Part shown: positions 1-6,801 of the stretch, one piece after another
Layout of the letters: each line of letters opens with the position of its first letter
Position numbering within the stretch: position 1 is the stretch's first letter
Origin: Arthrobacter oryzae
GTDB taxonomy: Bacteria > Actinomycetota > Actinomycetes > Actinomycetales > Micrococcaceae
Assembly (NCBI RefSeq): GCF_003634095.1
Contig: NZ_RBIR01000001.1
Span: 186,001 to 250,000, forward strand
DNA length: 64,000 bases
Reading direction: 5' to 3'
Position numbers and translations under genes: made by a program
Notes under the pieces: generated by a model
The model's database searches: none
Seen by the model: the letters and a program-made list of their open reading frames with translations, nothing else
Told to the model about the DNA's origin: nothing

Positions 1-1
1 C

Positions 2-151
2 GTCATCGCCACGGGAACCCCTGAAGGCGTGGGCTATGCGCGGACCCCGCAGTGGCTCCTGCAGGCCGGCGACACCGTTGAGGTGGAAATCGACCGGCTG
101 GGAATCCTCACCACGCCCATCGGCACGCCGGACCTCAGGGCGAGGGCCTGA
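2..151 (+). CDS. Fumarylacetoacetate hydrolase family protein, C-terminal end only
   Basis: Only the last 49 codons are inside the window; the frame is open at the left edge. The translation begins [20 protein letters not shown] and continues with a hydrophobic/acidic beta strand (DTVEVEID) and a final GILTTPIG stretch. TGTPEGVG is the hallmark end-of-barrel motif of the FAH superfamily (5-carboxymethyl-2-hydroxymuconate isomerase, acylpyruvate hydrolase and fumarylpyruvate hydrolase all share it), and these enzymes hydrolyse or isomerise ring-cleavage products of aromatic compounds. The stop TGA overlaps the ATG of the next gene (ATGA), so it is translationally coupled to the FAD hydroxylase and probably belongs to the same catabolic operon. 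The exact substrate cannot be read from this fragment. Confidence 0.8.
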   Translation, partial: VIATGTPEGVGYARTPQWLLQAGDTVEVEIDRLGILTTPIGTPDLRARA

Positions 152-1911
152 TGACGGCCATCGAGAACGCCTCCCTTGAGGACCTTCCGGCGGACGTCCC
201 GGTCCTGATTGCCGGCGGGGGACCCAGCGGGCTGTTCCTGTCCCTCGACCTCGCCCGGCGCGGCATAAGCAGCCTCGTCATCGAACCCCGGACGTCAATC
301 GATCCGGACAGGCCAAGGGCGAAGACCACCAACGCGCGGACTATGACACACCTGCGCCGGCTGGGCCTGGCGGACACCCTGCGGAACGCGGCGCCCCTGC
401 CCGTCTCCTACGCCCAGGACGTCATCTTCTGCTCGGGGCTGACGGGGGACGCCGGCCGGGAGATCACCCGGTTCCGCCACGCCTTCCAACTGGTTCCCGG
501 CCGTTACGAACACCAGCCCGAGTGCGGGCAGCAGGTTCCGCAGCCCGTGATGGAAAGAGTCCTGCGGGACGCCGTGGCAGAATCGCCGCTTGCCACCCTG
601 CTGACCGGGCTGAGCGTTGGAGACGTTGACTATGGCCACCGAAGTTCCCCCCGGGACATCTCCGGTCAGGACGGCCCGCCAGCCCGCATAAAAGTCTCGA
701 ACACCGCCGGACGCCGCCGCGCCGTGGAGTGCCGTTTCCTGGTCGGTGCGGACGGCGCAACCTCCGCCGTCCGGCGTAGCCTTGGCATCCGGTTGGAGGG
801 CGGCTCGGCGGAACTGTCGAACATCAGCGTCCTGTTCCGTTCCCGGGACCTGGGTAACGCCATCACCCTGGATCCCGCCGTACAGTACTGGGTCCTGGGG
901 CCGGAAGTTGCCGGCATGGTGGGGAGGATGGACCTCGAGGGCACTTGGTGGGCCATTATCCAAGGCGTGGACGGCCGTGAGTCCTTCGATGCCACCGCAC
1001 TAGTGCGCTCACTGGTGGGTGCGGACGTGGACCTCGAAATTGTCGCCACCGACCCCTGGACGGCGCGCATGCTGTTGGCCCCCAGCTATGGCCGCGACGG
1101 CGTTTACCTTGTGGGCGACGCCGCACACCTGAACCCGCCCTGGGGCGGCCACGGCTTCAACACCTGCATCGGCGACGCCGCCAACCTGGCCTGGAAGATC
1201 GCCGCCGCCCTGGACGGCTGGGCAGGGCCCGCCCTGACCGGCAGCTATGAACTGGAACGGCGGCCCGTGGCGGCCCGGACCATCCGGGACGCCGCCGCCA
1301 ACGGGCAGTCGCTCGCGTACCACTTCGCGGATCCCGCCCTGCGCAGCGGCGGAGCTGGCGGTGAGGCGGCGCGGCTCCAGGCGAAAGAGTCGCTCGCGGT
1401 CAAGCAAAGTGAATTCGATTCGCTGGGCCTGGTTTTGGGCTACGACTACGCTTCCTCACCCTTGGTGGTCCCCGACGCCTTGCCCGTCCCGGCCGAGGAC
1501 CCCATCAGGTACTTTCCCTCGGCCAGCCCCGGTGCGCTGCTGCCTCACACCTGGCTGGACCGCTCGACGTCGCTCTACGACATCCTCGGGCCCGGCTTCA
1601 CGCTGCTCGTGGACGCCGGGAGCCTTGCCGGCATGCCCGCACAGGAGGCCTATGAGCCGGTGCTGGCTGCGGCAGCCCGGCACGTCATTCCGGTAACTGT
1701 CGCCGCCGTTGGGCCTTCCGACGACGGAACCGCCATGGCCACGCACTGGCAGGCCTCCGCGGTGCTGGTCCGCCCGGACCAGCACATCGCGTGGCGGGGG
1801 ACCGACCCTGCCCAGGCCGCCGCGGCCCTTGGCGTAGCCGCCGGCTGGCCTCTGGCCACCCCATCCGAAGACCCAGACAGGAGTTCGCATGTCCGAGCCG
1901 TCGTTCCGTGA
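151..1911 (+). CDS. FAD-dependent aromatic-ring monooxygenase (PHBH/MhpA-like)
   Basis: The 586-residue protein has the full set of group A flavoprotein hydroxylase signatures. These are an N-terminal Rossmann GGGPSG at residues 22-27 for the ADP part of FAD, the middle motif LVGADGATSAVRR, and the FAD-ribityl motif LVGDAAHLNPPWGGHGFN near residue 325. About 200 C-terminal residues look like the thioredoxin-like tail of phenol 2-monooxygenase/MhpA-type enzymes. Family members hydroxylate phenolic rings using NAD(P)H and oxygen in the cytoplasm. It overlaps the upstream FAH-family gene by ATGA and the DUF3500 gene by 23 bases, so the three are very likely one operon. Substrate is unknown; the neighbouring quercetinase-like gene suggests plant phenolics, which is inference. 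Confidence 0.88.
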   Translation: MTAIENASLEDLPADVPVLIAGGGPSGLFLSLDLARRGISSLVIEPRTSIDPDRPRAKTTNARTMTHLRRLGLADTLRNAAPLPVSYAQDVIFCSGLTGDAGREITRFRHAFQLVPGRYEHQPECGQQVPQPVMERVLRDAVAESPLATLLTGLSVGDVDYGHRSSPRDISGQDGPPARIKVSNTAGRRRAVECRFLVGADGATSAVRRSLGIRLEGGSAELSNISVLFRSRDLGNAITLDPAVQYWVLGPEVAGMVGRMDLEGTWWAIIQGVDGRESFDATALVRSLVGADVDLEIVATDPWTARMLLAPSYGRDGVYLVGDAAHLNPPWGGHGFNTCIGDAANLAWKIAAALDGWAGPALTGSYELERRPVAARTIRDAAANGQSLAYHFADPALRSGGAGGEAARLQAKESLAVKQSEFDSLGLVLGYDYASSPLVVPDALPVPAEDPIRYFPSASPGALLPHTWLDRSTSLYDILGPGFTLLVDAGSLAGMPAQEAYEPVLAAAARHVIPVTVAAVGPSDDGTAMATHWQASAVLVRPDQHIAWRGTDPAQAAAALGVAAGWPLATPSEDPDRSSHVRAVVP

Positions 1912-3178
1912 CTATCTTTACCCGCCCGGCCACCCGAGGGTGGCCCAGATCCGGGGCCTCGATGCACGGGGTTATGCCGAGGCGGCGAAGACTGACTCGT
2001 TCGCGGGCCCGATGATCCAGGGCTGGGCGGCCCAGTATCCCGAGCCCTTCACCGGGGTGACCAGCGATGGCAACCTCCGGCCCGGGCTGTACACCCTCGC
2101 GGAGGCACCCGCGGGGGAGGAAGCGCCCGCAGCCGCGATGACATCGGCCGCCCGGGACCTGTTGGCCGGTCTCACCCCGGACCAGACCCGCAGGCTCTGC
2201 TACGGAGTGGACGCCCACGAATGGCAGAGCTGGGCCAACCCGGAATTCATGCAGCATGACACGGGCCTGCGCCTGGAGGAGCTGGCCCCGGACGCCCGGG
2301 ACCGGATCCTGGCCGTTTTGGCAGCGAGCCTGAGCGAAGCCGGCTATACGCTGGTCCGGAACCTCATGCGGATCAACGGATTCCTCGGCGACCTCGTGGA
2401 GCTGCCGGAGCTCATGAACGAGTACAGCTACAACTTCGCCCTCTTCGGTGAACCGTCCGAGACGGCACCGTGGGGCTGGCAGCTCTTCGGGCACCACGTG
2501 GCGCTCAACGCGTTGGTGGCCGGGACCCAGCTCGTGATCTCCCCGGTGTTCCTGGGCGCTGAACCGGACGTCATCGACGCCGGCCCGCACCAGGGCGTTG
2601 CGGTTTTCAAGGAGCGGATCGCCCTGGCCCGCCGTCTCATGGAATCGCTCCCCGGGCCGCTGCGGGAACAGGCCACCCTCTTCGCGGAGATGCAGGATCC
2701 GGCGATGCCCGAGGGCCGGCTGCATGCCGGGGACGAACGGCACCTGGCCGGCTGCTTCCAGGACAACCGTGTGATTCCTTACGAGGGCATCCCGGTCAGC
2801 GCGATGCCCGCGGCGGCGCGTGCGATCCTCGACGAGCTAGTGGCAGATTTCATCGCGGCCCTCCCCGACGGGCCGCGGTCCGCCCGTCACCGTGAAATCG
2901 CCGCACACTGGGACGAGGCCTGGTTCTGCTGGATCGGCGGATGGAGGGGCCAGCACGCGTTCTACTTCCGCGTGCAAAGCCCCGTGCTGGTCATGGAACT
3001 GGACCACCATACCGGCGTCTTCCTCAGCAACGACACGCCGGCTCCCTTCCACATGCACACGGTGATGCGCACGCCCAACGGCAACGACTACGGCCGCGCC
3101 CTGGTCCGCCAGCATCAGAAGGCCGGCAAGTCTCAGGAGGCCAGTCGATTTCAGAGAGTCGGCCAGGACGGAAGCTGA
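1889..3178 (+). CDS. DUF3500 domain-containing protein
   Basis: The 429-residue protein matches my memory of the DUF3500 family: a LTPDQTRRLCYGVDAHEWQSW segment near residue 95, a central GWQLFGHHVALNALV block with paired histidines, a PVFLGAEPDV block and a C-terminal VMELDHHTGVF followed by PAPFHMHTVMRTPNGNDYG. The clustered histidines (GHH, DHH, HMH) look like a metal or redox site, but no reaction has been established for the family to my knowledge. There is no signal peptide. An AGGAG-like site (GACAGGAGTTCGC) lies just before the ATG, inside the end of the monooxygenase gene, indicating translational coupling. The company of an FAD hydroxylase and FAH-family hydrolase points to catabolism of an organic compound. 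Confidence 0.75.
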   Translation: MSEPSFRDYLYPPGHPRVAQIRGLDARGYAEAAKTDSFAGPMIQGWAAQYPEPFTGVTSDGNLRPGLYTLAEAPAGEEAPAAAMTSAARDLLAGLTPDQTRRLCYGVDAHEWQSWANPEFMQHDTGLRLEELAPDARDRILAVLAASLSEAGYTLVRNLMRINGFLGDLVELPELMNEYSYNFALFGEPSETAPWGWQLFGHHVALNALVAGTQLVISPVFLGAEPDVIDAGPHQGVAVFKERIALARRLMESLPGPLREQATLFAEMQDPAMPEGRLHAGDERHLAGCFQDNRVIPYEGIPVSAMPAAARAILDELVADFIAALPDGPRSARHREIAAHWDEAWFCWIGGWRGQHAFYFRVQSPVLVMELDHHTGVFLSNDTPAPFHMHTVMRTPNGNDYGRALVRQHQKAGKSQEASRFQRVGQDGS

Positions 3179-3220
3179 ATCTGCGGGCCGCCGCCGACTA
3201 AACAGCCGCCGACCAAACAG

Positions 3221-3256
3221 CCAGGGTCCGGAACTCCGAGGAGTTCCGGACCCTGG
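3221..3256. terminator. Bidirectional terminator between convergent genes
   Basis: A perfect 16-bp inverted repeat (ccagggtccggaactc / gagttccggaccctgg) with a four-base loop sits between the ends of the DUF3500 gene and the convergent bicupin gene. Its position and perfect stem fit a shared bidirectional terminator; there is no strong T tract. Confidence 0.8.
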
Positions 3257-3285
3257 CCGTTGCTGACCTTAGATCCTTGGCCGGG

Positions 3286-4353
3286 CTAGAGATCCAGCGC
3301 CGCGCGGCGCTGCGGCGGGGGACCCACCACCGTCAGATCCATTTCGGCCTGGGCCCGGCCGAAGCCTTCCATGTCCATGTAGGGCTCGCCGCCCTCCGTG
3401 TACATGTAGTCCTCGGTGGGCTTGTTGAAGTACTCGAAGAAGCCGTTGAACACCGACGGCGTCAGGAAACCGACCATCTGGGTATTGTGGGAATCGAAAG
3501 CGAAGGAATGGATGGTTCCGGCCGGAGCGTGGAGGAAGTCACCCTTGGTGAGCAGCACCTCGCGGCCGTTGGCGTAGATCCACATCCGGCCCTCCGTACA
3601 GAGGAAGTTTTCCGTGTGCTGTTCATGGAAATGCAGCGGAATGTAAGGCGATTTGGCGCCCTTGGTGTGGACGGCGAAGTAGTTCGATCCCGTGTTCGCC
3701 GGCCGGGACAGGTAGGTGAACATGGTCTGGTAACTGACCAGCCGTTCGCCCTCGCCGGCACTGAGGAAGTACGGGCTCTGGGCGGCCGGCAGTCCGACGT
3801 CCTGCCGGAAGGACGGCGCCACCCGTTCGACGTCGGGGAACGTCATGCCGAATTCCGCGCCCACCTCCGCGCACTCCCGCAGGCTGAGCTTCCGTCCCGC
3901 CGTGACAGGAGGGACGTGCGAATCGATGAGGGTGCCGACGCGTTCGTAGTAGGCCTCGGCTCCGCCGGGAGTCATCCAGTTCAGGAACCGGGTGTAGTGG
4001 CTTGCCATCCGGTACGCATGCGGGGTTCCCGGCGGGATCACCACGGAATCCCCGGGAGTCAGGATCCGGCTTTCCCCCGGCAGCCAGACATGCAGGATGC
4101 CGTCGAAGACGTACAGCGTCTTGTGTTCCACAGCATGCGTCACAAACGGCGATTCGGCTCCCATGCCGCCGGAGATGTACGCAGCGCTGAAAATTCCGCC
4201 GGTATCGGCCGCCCGGGCGATGACCGTGACCAACTGGCCGTTGATCTCATAACGGGCCCCCTCGCCCGACGCCATGTAGTACGGGACGGCGTCGCCGGGC
4301 AGCACGTTCGCAACCGGCAGCTGCTTGTTCATTTCCTCAACGCTGAGGGACAT
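3286..4353 (-). CDS. Quercetin 2,3-dioxygenase-like bicupin
   Basis: The 355-residue product has two tandem cupin barrels. The first contains THAVEHKTLYVFDG and ends PPGTPHAYRM; the second has the classic metal set HFHEQHTENF and, 40 residues later, APAGTIHSF. Length and two-barrel layout agree with bacterial quercetinases, which open the central ring of flavonols with release of carbon monoxide. The first barrel lacks a clean HxH, so metal binding may be concentrated in the second. The frame is open 14 codons further upstream, but the ATG at 4353 is chosen because AGAAGGA precedes it and MSLSVEEMN starts a normal domain. It converges on the FAH/hydroxylase/DUF3500 operon, consistent with a phenolic-degradation locus. 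Other bicupin oxygenases remain possible. Confidence 0.75.
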   Translation of the reverse strand: MSLSVEEMNKQLPVANVLPGDAVPYYMASGEGARYEINGQLVTVIARAADTGGIFSAAYISGGMGAESPFVTHAVEHKTLYVFDGILHVWLPGESRILTPGDSVVIPPGTPHAYRMASHYTRFLNWMTPGGAEAYYERVGTLIDSHVPPVTAGRKLSLRECAEVGAEFGMTFPDVERVAPSFRQDVGLPAAQSPYFLSAGEGERLVSYQTMFTYLSRPANTGSNYFAVHTKGAKSPYIPLHFHEQHTENFLCTEGRMWIYANGREVLLTKGDFLHAPAGTIHSFAFDSHNTQMVGFLTPSVFNGFFEYFNKPTEDYMYTEGGEPYMDMEGFGRAQAEMDLTVVGPPPQRRAALDL

Positions 4354-4492
4354 CGCATCCTTCTTTCCTGTCAATGGACCGCGGGCTGTCCCCAAGACTG
4401 CCTTGGATTCTCCGCCGCAGCGACACCCATTTCCAATGGATGAAACACTTCTGCCGCTTCGCCATGCCAGATTAGCCGGACGCTGCTGAGTG

Positions 4493-5005
4493 CTAGCGGT
4501 GCTCTCGGACGTAGGTGTCGGGATCGACGTCGTGTCCGGTGATACCGCCGGCGTGGGCGGCCTCGAAGGAGCAGAAGGCCAGGGCCAGGGCGTGGCGGAG
4601 GTCCAAGCTGGCCTGACGGCGGAAATCTGTCAGTCCCTCACGTTCCTCTTCGGCCATATGGTCCCCGTTGACCTTGTTCACGTTCGCCGCTGCATGCCAC
4701 CACGCCGGCGAGCCTGCCTGGTGCGAGTCCACCTCGGCAATGGCGTCCCGGATCTCGTTGTGATCATGGATTGCATCGGTCGTCTCGTCCTCCGGGGAGT
4801 CCTTGCCGCCTGCGCCTGCGCCCAGGGCCAGCAGTTCGGGATAGAACAGCACTTCCTCGGCCTTCGCATGGACCTCCAACAGGATGCGAAGCCTGGTCCA
4901 GACCGCTTCCAAATCCGACGGTGGGGAGTCCTGCATCTCATCCAGGAGCGCAAACATGCGGCGCTGGTCATGGTGGTCGTTGAGAATCACATCGGTGATG
5001 TCCAT
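4493..5005 (-). CDS. Hemerythrin HHE-domain protein
   Basis: The 170-residue cytoplasmic protein has the spaced histidines and acidic residues of HHE cation-binding domains: NDHHDQRR near the N terminus, HAKAEEVLFYP in the second helix, DAIHDHNEIRD in the third and NGDHMAEEE in the fourth. These would coordinate a non-haem di-iron centre in a four-helix bundle. Family roles include oxygen or nitric oxide sensing and protection of iron centres; the role here cannot be chosen from sequence. The frame is open 50 codons further upstream, but the ATG at 5005 has GAAGGGAC in front and begins directly with the first helix (MDITDVILNDHH). It is divergent from the small gene at 5176. Confidence 0.88.
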   Translation of the reverse strand: MDITDVILNDHHDQRRMFALLDEMQDSPPSDLEAVWTRLRILLEVHAKAEEVLFYPELLALGAGAGGKDSPEDETTDAIHDHNEIRDAIAEVDSHQAGSPAWWHAAANVNKVNGDHMAEEEREGLTDFRRQASLDLRHALALAFCSFEAAHAGGITGHDVDPDTYVREHR

Positions 5006-5175
5006 GGTTGTCCCTTCTACACGCTTATGGCCCGGTGTCCGCGGTCCAGAGGCCACTCTATCCAGCCGGTGTCCGATGACGGACCGCGACCGCGATCCGG
5101 CCCCGCCCGGCCCTACCCGGATGTTGCCGTACGTCCTATCGTGGTCCTGACACATCCCGAGGGAAAGGAACGACG

Positions 5176-5481
5176 ATGTTCACCCTGCAGATTAGCTATC
5201 CGGTCCGGGACTACGAGGCATGGAAGAAGGTCTTCGACACCGATCCCGCGGGCCGCGCCGCCTCCGGCGCCCGGTCCGTCCGGGTGTACCGGGATACGGA
5301 GGACCGGAACAGCGTGGCCGTGCTCCTTGACTTCGACACCAAGGACGTTGCGACCGCATTTCTGGATCGGCTGCGCAGCCAGGTGTGGGACAAGCCGGAG
5401 GTGATAGGGCAGCTGATGGCGGCAGCGCCGTCGGGCAGGATTCTGGAGGAGGTGGCCCGCGAGGGCCAGGGCGCGGGCTGA
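5176..5481 (+). CDS. Small ferredoxin-fold (ABM-like) protein of unknown function
   Basis: The 101-residue product starts with a beta strand MFTLQISYPVRDYEAWKKVF, followed by alternating strands and helices (RSVRVYRDTED, SVAVLLDFDTKDVATAFL) that match the dimeric alpha-beta barrel pattern of antibiotic-biosynthesis-monooxygenase-like or cyclase-like proteins. A GGGAAAGGAACG ribosome site precedes the ATG. No catalytic residues can be assigned. It stands alone between the divergent hemerythrin and the convergent patatin gene. A second small protein of the same general fold is encoded at 17553. Confidence 0.6.
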   Translation: MFTLQISYPVRDYEAWKKVFDTDPAGRAASGARSVRVYRDTEDRNSVAVLLDFDTKDVATAFLDRLRSQVWDKPEVIGQLMAAAPSGRILEEVAREGQGAG

Positions 5482-5544
5482 CCGGTGGGATCCGGGCGGG
5501 TTCCCGCCCGGATCCGCTTGACGTCCCGCTCGGGTTCGTGGGCG

Positions 5545-6531
5545 TCAGTGCCAGAATTCGGTGAGCTGCCCGGCGAGGGTCCTGCCTTGTTTGTAGCCGG
5601 CTCGAGCGGCGGGCGGCCGCGTCGACAGATCCATCAGATTGGTGCCGAACGCGTTCAGGGAGCCGCTATCCGGCAGGATGCTTTCGACTCTGCCGCCGCC
5701 CGCACGGAGCTCGTTGACCTGCGCTGCAAGCTGCATGCCCCAGTCCAACGGGTGCCGTGTTCTGCCGCCAAGCGGTGACAGCACCAGCACCCGTCCATAT
5801 CCGGCAGCCAGGTCGGCATTCTCGTTGCGGCGGTAGCCGCCGTCGATGTAACTGCTGTGGCCGGTGCTGTAGGCGAAGCTGCTCGCACAGCTGGCGGCGA
5901 CGGCGTCCACCAGGTCAACCCCGCTGTGGCGGTCGAACACGACCGGTTCACCGGTATGGGCATTGACCGCCGTGATGAGCACCGGTTGGTCCGGCCAGTG
6001 CTGACTGGGCAGCCGAGTGGCGACTGTGGCGCGCCACCGCGGCCCGGAACCGTCCAACGCCGCAGCCATTTCGAGCGCCGCCGCACCCATTCTGCGGCGC
6101 ATGTCGGCTGCGTCCTTAGCGGCGGCGATAATTCGGCTCGTTCTCTCCATATGGTTCGCCTGCCCCATGCCAGCGCGTCCGCCGTCGGAACCCGTCGACG
6201 CAGGCCGTGGCTGGGGTGCAGCGGAAAGGATGGCGGCAAACAGGTCAGCGGGGGTCGCGCCAGTTATCTGGGCCGCGGCCGTCGATCCGGCCGACGTACC
6301 GATGATCAGATCGGCCCCGGTCACATCCAGCCCGGCGTCGAAGAGGCCGGCGATGACGCCTATCAGCCAGGCATTGCCTGCCGATCCGCCGCCACCGAGG
6401 ACCAACGCCCGCTGATCTGCGGGGCGTGCCGGCCGTGCGGCGGCGGCCTCGACCTGATCCTGGTCGGGGCCCGGCAGGCCGGAGACCGTCGTCGAAATGG
6501 AATGCAGGGGTGAAGAAGGTGTTGTTTTCAT
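5545..6531 (-). CDS. Patatin-like phospholipase
   Basis: The 328-residue protein carries the patatin Ser-Asp dyad signatures: the oxyanion-hole glycine run GGGGSAG at residues 46-52, the nucleophile elbow GTSAG at 78-82 and the dyad aspartate in DGGYRRNEN at 230-232. These define a lipid acyl hydrolase of the RssA/patatin family. About 40 residues before the domain are low-complexity and carry no evident signal peptide, so the enzyme is probably cytoplasmic or membrane-peripheral. The start has GAAAGG about ten bases upstream. A 19-codon reading frame with a very strong ribosome site lies immediately upstream on the same strand and could regulate it. It is divergent from the phosphoesterase gene at 6802. 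Confidence 0.88.
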   Translation of the reverse strand: MKTTPSSPLHSISTTVSGLPGPDQDQVEAAAARPARPADQRALVLGGGGSAGNAWLIGVIAGLFDAGLDVTGADLIIGTSAGSTAAAQITGATPADLFAAILSAAPQPRPASTGSDGGRAGMGQANHMERTSRIIAAAKDAADMRRRMGAAALEMAAALDGSGPRWRATVATRLPSQHWPDQPVLITAVNAHTGEPVVFDRHSGVDLVDAVAASCASSFAYSTGHSSYIDGGYRRNENADLAAGYGRVLVLSPLGGRTRHPLDWGMQLAAQVNELRAGGGRVESILPDSGSLNAFGTNLMDLSTRPPAARAGYKQGRTLAGQLTEFWH

Positions 6532-6577
6532 GGGAGTCGCCTTTCGCGAATTGCCTGTCGGGCGCTCCCGGTGGCGA

Positions 6578-6637
6578 CTACCTCAGTCGCGCAGTCGTGA
6601 ACTGCGGGGGAGCACCCACTACGGATACTGCGTTCAT
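6578..6637 (-). CDS. Possible leader peptide upstream of the patatin gene
   Basis: A 19-codon frame on the minus strand reads MNAVSVVGAPPQFTTARLR. It starts with ATG preceded by GGAGGTGAGTCCC, an almost ideal Shine-Dalgarno at good spacing and stronger than that of the patatin gene itself. The TAG stop is 46 bases before the patatin ATG. The peptide ends with Arg-Leu-Arg before the stop. The strong ribosome site in front of so short a frame is what suggests a regulatory leader; that it is translated is inference. Confidence 0.4.
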   Translation of the reverse strand: MNAVSVVGAPPQFTTARLR

Positions 6638-6801
6638 GGGACTCACCTCCAGTCGATAGATCACGATCACTGAAACGCTAGCACTAGAGCGCGCGGGCCG
6701 TACAGGAGCCTGGTGCGTGCCGGGCACTAATCGTTTTTCATTCACCCGAAAGTCACCTTACTTAGTATCTGGGTTCACGGGGCGGGCTTAGCGTCAGGGG
6801 C

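Noticed and set aside
3277..4443. 388-codon plus-strand frame
   Set aside because: It lies opposite the bicupin gene; its composition is that of an antisense shadow with no domain.
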